Positions 12,801 to 25,618 of a stretch of DNA of 64,000 nt are shown here, one piece after another. The stretch spans positions 217,664-281,663 of the forward strand of contig WBMZ01009473.1 of assembly GCA_013400975.1 (NCBI GenBank), read 5' to 3'. The stretch is from Atrichornis clamosus (taxonomy: Eukaryota; Chordata; Aves; Passeriformes; Menuridae). Each line of letters begins with the position of its first letter. Within the stretch, counting starts at the first letter, position 1. Under the pieces are notes generated by a model. That model saw nothing but the letters and a program-made list of their open reading frames with translations, made no database searches and was not told the DNA's origin. The position numbers and the translations under genes are program-made.

Positions 12801-15800
12801 AAAAAATTAAAAAAAAAAAGATGCTCTGTGTTTAGGTAATCCACGTCTCCAGGCACAAGAGGAATTTTTGGGAAAGTCTGGAGTAGTGATGCTGCTTCCT
12901 CACTCTGTGCAGTTCTTTAGGGTGCTACGTCTGCAGGGTAGGTGAATCAGAGAGCTCCTGGGGCCCCTCTGAAGAAGCACGTTGTGTATTGCTTTTCACA
13001 TGAACAGTGTGAGCAGCTTTTCAGATGAATACCTGCTGCTGGATTTGGTCCCCCCACGTTTGCAGAGAGCTCCTTCATTTACTGGCTCACTCCAAAAACT
13101 ACCCAAGAGCCAGTCAAGGTGCTGGACTGCTAACAGGGGTTTGGAGGAAGGCAGTCCTGTTCCCTCTCCTTTCCCATACACCCACAAAAAAGATGACAAA
13201 ACAGAGTCTTACACTGAAAAGCCAGTGCTGCCAGGGGAGCGGGATAAAATACTGAACTAATAAATTATGACATTGGGCTGGGAGGAAGGTTGTGTGAAGT
13301 GACGGCACGACATGCTGAGCGGTGGGAAACTTGCTAGAGGTGAACTCATTTATACTCTTGCAGAGTAGAAGACTTCTCACTTAACAAGTCCCAAAATAGT
13401 GTACTGCAGTGTATAAAACAAGGTAGGGCTTGAAATAATTAGCCACAGATGACAGATGGCAACTCCTTTCTCTTTTTTCCTTCTTTCCTTTTGCTGTAAT
13501 ACGAAGTTGATCAAAGAGCTGAGGATCATTTGTTATTGTAGAAAAACTAAAAATATCTTGAAATATTCAGGCAAAATAAGTTCATTCAGGTACCAGCCAG
13601 TAGCTCTCATTGTTCCTGCTCAACACCTTATACATGAGTCTATATGTAGTAATAGTTTCCCTCAGAATCTGAATTACATGTGCACAGCTGAGAATTTGGG
13701 TGTGCCCAGGCTTAGGAGTATTATTTAATCAATTTATTAAATCAAATTATTACTTTATTTGATTTAAGTTTTTGCTTGTGCTAACAAACCAGTAATCTAT
13801 TCTATGTCTAGAAAGCCTCCAAAAAGTCCCCAGAGCTCATCTGTCTGACATGGCACTTGAACAATGTCATACAGCTGTGCGTGAGGGAACCAAATGAGGA
13901 AGAGCAGGGACTGCAGTAGAATGGACTGCACTGATGACCACTGAAGGTGTCCGAAGGGTCAGTGCAGCATCTCCCTCTAGGCAGGAGCAGCATTATTTCC
14001 TATGCTCTTTAGGAGTAGGAGCTGCCAAGCATGGGCGTGTTTTAAAGGCAAGCACCTATGGATCCAAGTTAGAGACACAACAGGAGCTTCCGTCTTGTGC
14101 GACTTCTGTCACAAAAGAGCATCAGAACACAACTGTGACCAGGTATAGTTAAAAGGAAAATTCAGTAATTTACTCAAATAATATAATATACTCTGCTTCT
14201 AAAGGAAAAAAAGCAGTAACATCTGCAGTTCCTCCCCTATCCCCAGTCCCAGTAGTAATTCTGTCTGACTGGTTCTAGAGCCAAAAGAGTATATATAATA
14301 TTTTCAGCTGCTTAGCATAACCTTTCTGATGGAAGTGTTAAGCCAGCCCACCTAAATGAGTCCCTTGAGCCAGACAAAGATGAATTTCAAATCAGAGGAA
14401 AGAGAAGACTATTGGTAAAGGAAGGAAAAAGCTAAGGTGAGAATAGATATTGTAACCTCTGTCCACCAACCTATGTCTGGATGCTTTATACCATATACAA
14501 CAGGAACAAAACTATCCCTACTGCTAAAGCACATTTCTCTAGTATTCCCCTACCACACTTTCAACCTCAGTCCTTTAATAGAAAGAGTAAGATCAATTTC
14601 AGATTGCTTCTGGGCAGTGGGCTTCGCCCATTCTCATTACATTCCTATTACAAATAAACTGCAGAATTCAGGAAGAACCACACTTCTGTTCCACCACAGC
14701 TTGACCCAGATGAATTGGGGAGGTAAACAGATAAAAACAAAAGTGAGAAAGGTTTAATAACACAATTAAAATATAACTTTATAAGCTTGTGAGCTGATGT
14801 GGCAGGCTGCTTTCTGTAATTTCCAGAGGGAGTGCTTATCCGTGACTACAAACCAAAGTAATCTAGAAGCTGGCCACTCAAAGCTGTAAGGAGAGCTGCT
14901 GCAACCAAAGGCAGCTTGCTCAATCACCTGGAGAGCTCTCTTTGGCTCTCTAATCATAAATTGAAGTCTGCCTCTAATTTTGCTTCCTCAATTTTTCAGT
15001 ACCTTACTATTTTTTTCCCCTTTCTTATCACCTCTCAGTAGTCTGGATTCCCTAGTGAGATGCAGTGCAGACGGGTAGGATTCTGACAGACATTAAAAGG
15101 CAGACAACAACTGTTCAAGAACTTCAAATCGCTTTCTGTCTGAGGCAGCCCCCCTCAACAGCCTGTGTTACAGCAAGACATATTTGTTGCAGTCAGCCTT
15201 CTCTGCTGGTTTTCTTATACTTTCGTACCCTGCAACTTTACATTCTAACTCACCATTTCTGCTGGCCAAAGATTTTATGCAAACCTATTGACCTCAGGGA
15301 AGCCAGAAAATAGCAGCTCTTACAGAGGTGAGCCTTCTTCCAGAGTCCTGTGCAGAGCAGAGTCTGGGCAGCAAGTGGTGTGAAGATCCCTTAATCCCTA
15401 GTAAGGGTCAGGGCCATTATGACTCTGCTCTCTTGGATAAATGCTGTCTGAAGTTTGCCATGCCAGAAGTTACCTCCCTTCTCTCCCAGCTTCACCAGCT
15501 GACTCATTTCAGACGTGCTCTGAGCACTAGGCAACATTTGGACAATGCAGACAATTTGGAGTAGGGCACGAACATGAACAGAGTCCTTCATTATGGTAAG
15601 AAAATAAACATGCGCTTCCTACCTCTAGAGAATGAGTCAGAAAGCATGTATTCCTCCTGGAACCACATGCTTGTTTTCTTCTCTTGGAGCCATATTTTCC
15701 AGCTGTCCATCCCTTCATTTTCTAGGAACACAGAGAAACAAATTGAACAGGAACAGTCCTTACTCAAACTTCTGTAGCATCACTTACTGAACCTAAAGGT

Positions 15801-16377
15801 TTGCATTTGAGCCACTGATACTGACAGTCTACCTGCCAGAGCTGTCAGCATTGGTTCCACAGACTTTACAGAGAGCCTAACAGAGGCACTAGGAGGCAGC
15901 TTGGAAGGCAGAGATCATAGTAACTACTCCTGCTGCTTCCACTGTTTCCCTCTGCTTTAGTGACCTTTGAGTTTGGACACAAGCCTCCTGCTGTTTTGCT
16001 GTGCACTGCATTCATTTCTCACATACTCAGGTATTTAACCTCAGAAGTGTCTCGTAAGCAAAAATGGCCATCTCATTAATAGGAAACAGAAACGTATTTG
16101 GAAGATTCCAGTTCCAAATCAACTTAGCAGAAGTATTAAATCAGTCCTCAGAGAGCTGGCTCAGCTCTCCAGTCTCTGTGCAGCCCTGCACCAAGCACTG
16201 CGCTGCTGCTCCTGGTGAACATTCTGGTTTGTAAATCCACGTTCTTCCTTCCCCGTGAGCTGCTCTGTACCCTTGCTTAGTGCTCTGCACAATAACACCC
16301 TCCCTGGTCGCAGGTCTGGATTCTCACAGATGATTTTCATTTGCCCTTTGCATTTTTCAGTACACTGGGGGAATCAC

Positions 16378-16442
16378 AATTGCCTGCTGAAGAAACTTCA
16401 TTTAAAATAATTGCCTGCTGAAGAAAATTCATTTAAAATAAT
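16378..16442. repeat. 31-bp direct tandem duplication, two copies
   Basis: Two head-to-tail copies of a 31-bp unit beginning AATTGCCTGCTGAAGAAA (16378-16408 and 16409-16439) differ at one base, C versus A. The first three bases of a third copy (AAT) follow. The near identity points to a recent duplication. Confidence 0.95.
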
Positions 16443-19400
16443 CAAAACACCTTTAGTGTCTATTTCTGAAAGCTGTAATTTTATTCATGGTATTTCTATT
16501 CTGAGCCTTAGGTTATGGATAGCACCTTTAAATAAAGGAAAACTTGTATGTCTTTATTATGAGTATATTTTTTAAATCTTGTCACGTTCCACTGACAATA
16601 ATGGCATTCACTTAAGACAACTCAGTGCTGACAGATGGTCCTCTAAGGGTTTTTTGCATGTCAACACATAACTGAATTTTCATATCTTAATCACCTCATA
16701 TTAAAGTTAATACTGAATGCTCTTGTTGGATAGATGTGTCTGTGGGCTGCTGATATTTGTTATAGAAGTCACCCTTCTGCAATGAAAGACTGTCAGGTCA
16801 ATATAACAAAAACATAATTCAGTTTTATTTTTAAGAGAGATCACTCTTTTCTACCCCTTATGAATAAGCCCAGTACAGCTTAGACACCTTTACCACATAG
16901 TATCTCTTGTGGGGTCTGAATTTTTAATTGTGTGAGTTATGAAAGAGTGAGTTATTCATGTCCAAAGGAAAGAAAAGCTACCTTCCAAAATCCAGTGTTT
17001 TGAAGTAGCTGTGTCAACTCTACAGGTGCCTCAAATAGACTTTCATGCTAAGGATCTATCCCACAGCACTTTGGACTTCAACTGCTAAACATCTCTTTCT
17101 TATCCCCACCTCCCTTCCAAGTGACTCTCTTTAATGTTTCTGATAAAGGATCCCTCTTCTCTGGTTTAAATTCTGCCAGAATGCCTGGAACCTAAGAAAA
17201 GGACTCTGTGACTTGTTTTATGTGTCCATCAGTCATTTGGAAACTATCTGAGCTCCAGATTTGGATCACCCACACATTTGTTCTGAGACATATGTGCAGG
17301 CCTTCCCTCCAAACTCAGCTTCAGGTTGTTTATTTTGAAAACAAGTACTGAAAAGAAAATTCAAATGGTTTAATACTTGCAAAAAAGCTCCTCCAAAAGC
17401 CATCTATCCAAATATGTGTGTATACATAACTACAGGAAAGAGAAATCTGCATGCAATTTAACAGGCAAACTGTTCATACTCCAAAGTTTCAAATACTTAA
17501 CAAACTTCTTTGAAAGTAATGGAGAAATTTGATGGATGTGCTGTAATGAAAAAATTAAAAATGTGACAGACCTTGGTAAAATTTGAAAAAAAATAGGTGA
17601 GCTGAACAAAGTCTGTGTGAGCCTGAATTTATAGGAAAATGCCTGTTGTAGAACCTGGATACACACTTGCTAAAGCAAATTTCTTTAAATTAAAATGAAG
17701 GTGCTGAATAAAGAGTGCAAGAGCATTGGGATTTGTGAACAGGGCTCTGGGTGTGAGCTGCAGCATGTAATCTTTTTCCTCAATAAAGCAAATTTCAAGT
17801 CTGTATATCGATTTTCACATTCTGGATCTTGACTCTGTAATTTGATCCCATCCCCCTCCTAATCAGATGGAGCAAGGGCAAGGTTAGACACAAAAACTGC
17901 AGACAAGGAAGGTAGTTTGGGCATTACCTTTTGAAATGGTGACCCTGAGCATGTAACACCTAATCAAAACTTGATTAACATAGAAATCCAATTACTGCTT
18001 CATTTAAAATCTTTCATTAATCTAAAAAACACTTGTAAAATGCTTGGGCTTCATTTCCCAACAACTACAACTTGAAAAAATGTTGTTGAGGGGTCGGATT
18101 CAATGACACAACTGTTGTCTCAAAGCTATTCCTCCTAAACTGGGTTTTGGGTGCATGCACACCTGGAGTGACCCATTCCAGAGCGATGTCCAGCAAAGGT
18201 GTGCTGGAATAAAAAGTCCTGGGGATTCCTGACCACCAGACATGGATCAGGAAGAGCTGTTGGAGCCAGCATTCCTTGGTAGTCTCAAGATCAAGTTGGC
18301 AGTGCAGTCCCGCTCCACTGAGTATTAACGCAGTAGCACTGAGGACCTGTTCGGCATCTCTGCTGGCTTGAACATCCCCAGAGATCTCTGTCCCCACCTT
18401 GCTGCTCCCTGGGGTGTGAGTTGCATGTAAGGAAGGTGTACCCCTGGGCCTTGCCTCCTCCCTGGCTGATGGATTTAATCTCTGTAATGATCAGCTGCAT
18501 CCAAAAATCAGAAACAAAACCAGGGATGTGGCTGGTTGCTTTCCTTGAGCCAAACAGCCCATCTCTTTGCAGAGATCCACAGCAGATTTGCAGTGTTGGG
18601 GCAGTGCTTCCAGAACAGCAAGGGCACAAAGCTGCCCCAGCTCCTCTGGCTCCTGCCATCTCTGGCATCAGTGGTCCAAGTCAGCATGGCATGCCTGGGT
18701 GCACAGATGGCCCTTCCCAGAGACCCTCTCCTGATATTTATACTCCTACAGAAAGCACCTATACAGGGCTGACTGTTGTTGGCTTTTCCCTAGATAAAAC
18801 CCCACAGGGTAAAAGAAGAAAATATTATTTTTGAAATTCTGTTCCATCATGTATTTTTAAAATTTTCCTCAGTGCTCCCAAATTCCTGATCCTATAGAGC
18901 CCTTTTTTAGAATGTGACACATCGCAGACACGAAGCAGATCTGATAAACACTTTAAAAGCATTTAGTGGTTCATTTTTGTGGGCACCCATGCAATCTAAG
19001 CAAACAAGAAAGGCAATGCTATTACCTCATCTCACACACACAGAACTGAGTCAGGAAGAGGGGGAGTTATCTGATGAGATGTGATTGTCTACGTCTGAGA
19101 TACTTGACTAGATTCCCTTTGTAATTAACGGAAATGGATACTTCCAGATTTGCGTCAACTCATCTAAAAGTAGGCTTCTAAAATAGGTCAGATTAATTTC
19201 ATCCTGATAGTGCCTGCATTTGGCTAAGAACGGGAGCCAGAGATGACCAGCAGTAGGCAAAGTCAGTCTTGCCTTAATTCTCTTGACTAACAGTCAAGAC
19301 AGTTGTCAAACCTGACATTTGTCAAAGCCAGGTTCAAGACTTGGAAACCCAGACCCCAGTCCAGTTAGTTCCTTCTTACACGTTCTTTCTTCCAAGACAG

Positions 19401-19671
19401 GCTTTTTAGCCACAAAATACAATTGGTTCTACTCAGGATTTCACAGCTGCATTAAAATGTCTATTTCACTACCCAGAAATGAGAACGTTTGATACTTTTC
19501 TTTTTTTCAGTATCTTTGGCTTGGGCATCTATCTTGACATTGTTTTGCATTCCTTTCACTGCTAATTTCTCTCCTAATACCATTAATCAAATTTTTTTTC
19601 ACTCACTTCAGGAGCAGTGTGAAGGAATGTAATCAGTCGATTCAGGGAGAATTTCACTAGTTCAAAAAAAA

Positions 19672-19724
19672 GGGCTCTGCTCTGGTTTTTAGCAGCATTG
19701 CAGAACCATCTAAAAACAGAGCCC
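19672..19724. repeat. Imperfect hairpin, 14-bp stem with a 6-nt bulge
   Basis: GGGCTCTG followed, after a 6-nt insertion, by TTTTTA (19672-19691) pairs with TAAAAACAGAGCCC (19711-19724), leaving a loop of about 19 nt. The stem is partly GC-rich. It is flanked by an A run just upstream. Function unknown. Confidence 0.85.
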
Positions 19725-20677
19725 TGGGTTGGCAAAAAGGCATGAAAGTGCTGCCAAAGCAGTTTGACCTGCGAGGCGGAGGTGTGGGGTTTCCAGAATG
19801 CTCTGCTGATGGGGCAGACCCATAGACATCAACTCTCAAGGAGTAAAGATTCAGGGAGCACTGTCTTTGTGGGCCATCTGAGGGTAGCAGTCTCTAGAAA
19901 TCGTCTGGCCTCCAGGCAGCTGAGCAGCCCCAACTTTCCATGCCAGCACTCCTTTGTCATCAGACCATCTGCCAGGCAGATGAGCTGGCAGAAGATCAGA
20001 CAAGGTACAATGAAAACCTGCTTGTTTTCCAGCACACTTTCCCCAGAATAGGGCCTTATCACATGGCATCTCAGCTTTGCCTGGAATCCAGGGGAAATAT
20101 GGTCACCTGGAGCTTCTCCAGCCGGCACCACGGATTAATCCTGACTGACGGCTGCAGGCTGAGTTAATGTTTGTGGGCACAAATTTCTGTGCAAATATGT
20201 TTGCATATCTATTTTATACTTTTTATGAGTATCGACAAAGCTAATTGGTGGAAATAATATTTTGGAAAGTTTTAAAGAGATGGTTTTAATAACCTTTAGA
20301 GTAGATTCCCTTGAGAGATTTCTTTCACCAAGCTAAATATTTAATATTGTACTTATCATCCTTGTTTTTAAAGAAACATTTTAATAAAGCAAAGAGGGTG
20401 ATGACTTGCAAACCACTCTGTGTCACTGGAGCAGGACTTTAGAGATTATTAAAAGAAATTTAGTATAATTTATGCTAAAGGTAGAATAATCTACAGGATT
20501 TTTATGTCTGCCCTGTAATTCCATACTCTTGCAGCTGTCAGAGTTTCAGGAAGCCCGTGGAATATAGGATTTCTCTTTTCTTAGACATAACGCCACCAGA
20601 TTTCCAGACAATATTTTTTATTTACAAATAGGTCCTCTCATTTCTCCTGAATCTACTTTTTCCTTTTAATTATTTTC

Positions 20678-20703
20678 TTAGTTTTATGTATATATAAAAC
20701 TAA
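20678..20703. repeat. Inverted repeat, 10-bp arms with 6-nt loop
   Basis: TTAGTTTTAT (20678-20687) and ATAAAACTAA (20694-20703) are exact reverse complements around GTATAT. It lies in an AT-rich stretch with no other recognised feature. Confidence 0.9.
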
Positions 20704-21612
20704 AGAACCATTAGGACCAACTACTCATGGAAGATAAATTATTAATTAAAATATGGTGATTTACCAGCATTAAAAAAACTGTACAATGAAGTTTTCTAAT
20801 TAACTGATATGTGACAAGCCAAAACAAAATGTCGTTAATTTATGGCGTTGGTTGTTTTGGAGAAAAGGGAAAATGCTAAATGGTTGACTTCGTGACTCCA
20901 TATTTTGACTTTTTATCTTTTCTCTATTTTCAACTCTAATTAAATTACCACTATCAAATTTATAGGGGTACAGAGCAAAATTAAGCCCTCCTCATGAAAA
21001 CCTCAGACTTCTAGAACAAAAAACACAACACAGCATAAGGAATGAGAATCCAAGCATGTCATTATGTGATAGCACTGGAAATTAATGGTAAGGGGAAGCT
21101 TTTCAGAGAAAGAACATCTGTTTCATGAGCAGTGCAAAAAACCCCACCAAAACAAACAAAAAAATCTCTTTAAATACCTTAGATTTGTACAAAACAAAAA
21201 TTGAGGCTCTGATCCTGTCATTAGAGATGCAGAATTTGATACATTGCATCCTCGCCTTCTTTCTGCTGTTTCACTCACTTGCTTTGCCTTTGCCTCTTAG
21301 GTGCTTGTTCATAGAAAACCAAAATCAAGAGAAAACAACAGGGTTTGCCTCAAACCAGTAATGTATCTAGATAAGGCTCAATTCATGCAGAAATCAAAAC
21401 CATCTTGGGAATCCTGGGAAATCTGTTCTCAGTGTTACAGCTATTAGTACCCATTCAATGGTTACAGCCTAAGATTTTGGAAAATTTCCCTATTGTGCCA
21501 TTTATGAGCACAAGTTTTGTTGTTCCATTGCTTAAAGTTAGCTATCTTTTCAGAACTTGCTTGACTCAAGACAGATATTAAAGCAGATGGTTTAACACTT
21601 TCCCAATTGGGG

Positions 21613-21647
21613 TCTTTTCTTTCTCTCTTTCTTTTTTTTTTCCTTCC
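21613..21647 (+). repeat. 35-nt pure polypyrimidine tract
   Basis: An unbroken run of C and T with a T10+ core at 21631-21641. It is not followed by a convincing AG-bounded coding exon, so it is treated as low-complexity sequence. Confidence 0.85.
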
Positions 21648-24557
21648 ATAAAAGTGACTGTAAGTTTTTTGCCATTCAGCATATTCTTGTCAGAACATGA
21701 TTTCATTCTTCCTAAAATTTTTACTTTTCTGTCTAATAACTTGTATTTTAAAAAGGACACTGTTATGTATCTACTATTGCATCTTAAATAATTCCATCGT
21801 AAATCAGGTGTTATTGTTCCTATCTAAAAATTAGACACCCTCTTAAAAACAATCAGCTGTTTTAATGTGTATCAATGGCTCAAAGTACAGAGTGAGCAGT
21901 GGTTCTGCTAGGTTTGGGAGGGTTTAAGGATGCCACCCCATCTTCCCTACTTGGATGGAAATGAGCAGAGCTTTCTCAGAATTACAGTTTGCTGGATGAG
22001 AGTAATTTTTATCTTTGAAGCTGCCTGAATTATACCTTAATTAGTGTAGGGGTTTTCTTATTTTGAACAAAGTCACAGCTATGGTTTACTACCCAAAACA
22101 TTATGTGAAAGAGGCCATGTATGTAGATTGTTCAGTAAAGCTCATTAGAATAGTCTTGATTTTAGTGGATTGAATAATCCCATTCTGAAAGCAAAGAATT
22201 AAAGAATGTAAAAACTTCAAAATGAACTTCAAGGGAGAAAATACTGAGCTTGAAGTTAAGTTTATCCTTCTACCACAAACTTCAGCCTGCCAAAGTCTAC
22301 CAAACTGTCCAGATCTGAATCCCAAAGCACATTTTATCTCAGACCAGCACTGCCTTCTACCTGAGGATCAAGCTTTACACAGAACTCACATTTTTAACCT
22401 AAATTTCCCCACATAGACCGGTTTAGGCATGCAGGTCTATGCAGAAGCAATTTCATTTGAGGAGTCAGGAGCTTCGCTGCTACTTAATCTTCACACAACT
22501 GAGACCCAAAGCAAGAAGCATCTACACAAGGAAGCAGAAGACAAAGTTTTTAGACGCCATTAACCTTCCCCTTTTTCCTCTTTTATTAAGCAGTCTCCAA
22601 CTGTTACTAACTTAAATATCCCTGGCATTCCCATTATATTTGTACCCCAATAGCCCCCTCTTCCTCCCTGTGTCCAAAAATTCCCGGTGCAGGATGCTCT
22701 AACCTTCCCTGATCTGGATTAACTTGCATTAACTGCCCAGCATAGAGCAGCAGCCTCAGCCTGGGCACTTTTATCCAAACTCACAGCTGGAGGACCTACC
22801 GTCTACTTTTTGCATAAATCCCAGTGTTTAGACTTTCAGAGCAGAAGAAGACTTGAGGTCACATCTCCTTTCACTCTAAATAGTTTTGACACTGTAACTA
22901 CCACTTCACAGAAGAAAATCCAGGTTGCCAGGCTACAGGAAGAAAAACTGACCACTCTTCTTTCCCAAGATGAGCAAAGGAGTAGAAAGAACAGGCCAGA
23001 AGCAGAGCTAGTGGAAGGTGGTATGATGTGATAACATCATGAATGAGGACATGTAGAAATGAGCAGCATGGGTTCTTCATTTCCCTAGATAACTTCAGAG
23101 TTTAGTTCACCAAGTGAAATATAAAAATTAAATGATTGCATTAAGTGGAGCTGCATTAAATGTCTGAATTAGAATATATTATTTTAAGAGAATATAACTA
23201 CAAGTGGTAATCTAAGTATAACTATAACCACGCAATATGTGCAATTGAAATAGAGCACTGTGTTGGCAAAACATTAGACTGTTTCCTATCTCAAAGCTGC
23301 ATGGATCAAGAAAGCAGCAATAGTAAAGCTTTTGCATTAACTACTGAGCTCCTATCACAGCCTGTAGAGGAGAAGCCAGTCACGCTATAGACAGCTCAGT
23401 TAAGTGTTCCTTGAAGATTGACATGTTGTTCCCAACTCTCTTGTCTAATTAAAGACCCAGAACATTATTCTACTGAAGTTGATGGCAGTATTCACTTGAC
23501 ATCAAAGAGAATCAGGATTTGCCATTCATTTATGAAGAACTATTTTTACCATATGATTAAAAAAAAAGCAAGACAATTCACAATGCATCATGTGGTAGCA
23601 CCTTGTCTCTAGGTGATGGCAGACTCCAGTTCCACAATGCCTCAGAGGTCCCACCTAAAGCCAAGAGATCAGCTCCATACTAAGGTCGAGTATCTGAACC
23701 AAGTCACAGCCTCCTTCAGAGATCCCAGCTTTGGCAGGAATCCCATCCTGCTGTTCAACTGGCAAACATGCTAGGAGACTGAGGAGCTCACAAGCTAAAT
23801 AGACAAGGATAAAATATCTCCATCGTGTGTATAAGAACTGAGAAACATCCTGAGTGTTTCTGAACCTGAACCTTATGGAGTTTTTTTTGTCAAAGAGTGC
23901 AGCTGAAGCTAGTTTACAATCAGGGCACAAATTCTTTAGTGAAAGAACTGGGAAAAATTAGGGATTATGTCTGGGAAGTCTTGGCTTCCAAATAAGTGGA
24001 AAACAAGGAAAAGATCCACAACCTTAAAATTGTGATAATACTAATTGATTACCATTCTCCAGATGAAATGCTGAACGATAAGATCTCTAACATCTCTGTG
24101 GCAGGGATTGGGGTGGAAATGGAATCAAATAAGACAAAGCTTTCTTCCCCCACAAAATTGTCATTTGGAGTTTAGACAATGAAACATTATTGCAGAGTTT
24201 ATTTAGAGTTGCTGCTCTACAGAGACTTGCTACTTCAGTCAGAGTATGCTGAGATAACTCTAAATGGGAGGCCCTGTGTGAAACCAAACTCTAGACTGTG
24301 TTGTGTATTTTAATGAAGATTCCTTCATGAAGTGTTCCATTCTGGATAACAAGATAGTAGCAACAAATGCACCAGGAAGGACAGATGGGAATATAGTCAA
24401 CTGTCTAAATCAGAAGGTTTTCAAAGTGCAGTAAACAAGTAAACACGCTTCTCTGGCTTGAGGCCAAGCTATACTCTAGGGAACTGGTCAAAGAGTGGAT
24501 CATGAAAAGCTTTTTGGGAGCAGCTAAATTCTACAGCTGTGGTCTTTGTTTTTCTAG

Positions 24558-24719
24558 TACTTTGCAAGAACAGAAGGGGGAATTACGAAAGCGTCTATCG
24601 TACACTACCCATAAGCTGGAAATGCTTGAAACGGAATTTGATTCTACACGTCAGTATCTTGAAATAGAATTGAGACGTGCTCAGGAGGAACTTGAAAAAG
24701 TAACTGAAAAACTGAGAAG
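24558..24719 (+). CDS. BEGAIN: Internal coding exon of a BEGAIN-like gene (coiled-coil region, first of two exons seen)
   Basis: The exon is 162 nt. A pyrimidine-rich tract ending TTTTTCTAG precedes it and the donor GTTAGT follows it. It starts with the third base of a split codon, has 53 whole codons, and ends with two bases (AG) of an Arg codon completed by the exon at 30986. The peptide includes LQEQKGELRKRLSYTTHKLE, DSTRQYLEIELRRAQEELEK and VTEKLR: dense in Glu, Lys, Arg and Leu, with no Pro, as in a coiled coil. From memory it matches the N-terminal coiled coil of BEGAIN, a scaffold-associated protein of the postsynaptic density, with a few substitutions (for example KLEM where I recall KLEK). 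An upstream-extending frame reads through the acceptor, so the Met near 24502 is intronic and not a start. Codon third positions are AT-rich. A BEGAIN paralogue cannot be excluded; TJAP1, the more distant relative, fits much less well. Confidence 0.9.
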
Positions 24720-25589
24720 GTTAGTAATGAATTTTTGAAATAAACTTGAATAAATCTTTAGAAATTTAGGAGTGACTGTATTGAAGATGTATGTAAGTAA
24801 AAACATAGTCACAAACATGCATAATTTATTATTTATTGATTACACACCATGTTTTCATATTTAATATATAGAATTCATTTGAATGAAATATATATTACAT
24901 GCCACATGAAGTTTTTTACATGTGATATGTAAGATGTCTCTCTACTAAAAGCAAATATGCAAATAGAAATACACCTTTTAGGTGCATATATGACATTGTT
25001 TATGTATGAACACGTGTGGGATAGTGCCACTTTGTGTTACACGTACAAAGGTTATAAACACATTACATATATATATTTATACTGTACATATAAGGATAAA
25101 TCTTTTTTTAATGACTTCTCACATTTTCTCTTTTTACTCTTCATTGCACTGATACAAGAGAATAGAATTTGCCTCTCCATCACTCAAAGCTGAAGCTATG
25201 TTACATTCAAACAATATTAAGACATTTCACTTTATAGTATAGCAACTAATTTCCTTTTGAGTCTGAACAGAATGGAATGATACTGAAAAGCTATTATTTA
25301 AAACTGTTGTAGCTGTGGTACAGTGCTGTTGCAAATCGTGGACCAAGTTAATGTTAATGATAAATTATGTTAAGCATGCACTCCTGACATTCCTGTCACT
25401 GTTTAAAATGGTCTGTAGTCTTAACCTAAAATTTATTGGTTATTCTTAATATCAAATTTTTTCATTTGTTTACAAAACTTTTGAAACTAGAATTATCCAC
25501 TTATGCAGGAATGTATTTGCATGTCTTGTAAGACTTTCCTAAATTGATGTCTTAATGGAACTATTTGATTTAGTTCATTGGATAACTCA

Positions 25590-25618
25590 AAATCATCCAG
25601 GGCAAATCATTCCAGGGC
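25590..25618 (+). repeat. 14/15-bp direct tandem duplication inside the intron
   Basis: AAATCATCCAGGGC is followed directly by AAATCATTCCAGGGC, a tandem duplication with a single-base length difference, about 0.9 kb after the first recognised exon. Confidence 0.9.

Larger units (their letters stand above)
7834..24557. other. Non-coding region upstream of the first recognised BEGAIN-like exon
   Basis: If the gene has an upstream coding or 5' UTR exon here, this is 5' intron. No exon could be identified from homology. The region holds poly(T) runs (8062-8077, 8421-8431), the small tandem duplications at 9816 and 16378, the hairpins at 19672 and 20678, the pyrimidine tract at 21613, and a GC-richer stretch at about 18060-18800 of unknown origin. 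ORFs are short and unsupported. Confidence 0.65.

Noticed and set aside
24502..24557. Met-initiated extension of the exon reading frame upstream of 24558
   Set aside because: It reads through a clear pyrimidine tract and AG acceptor, and the family similarity begins only at the splice site.
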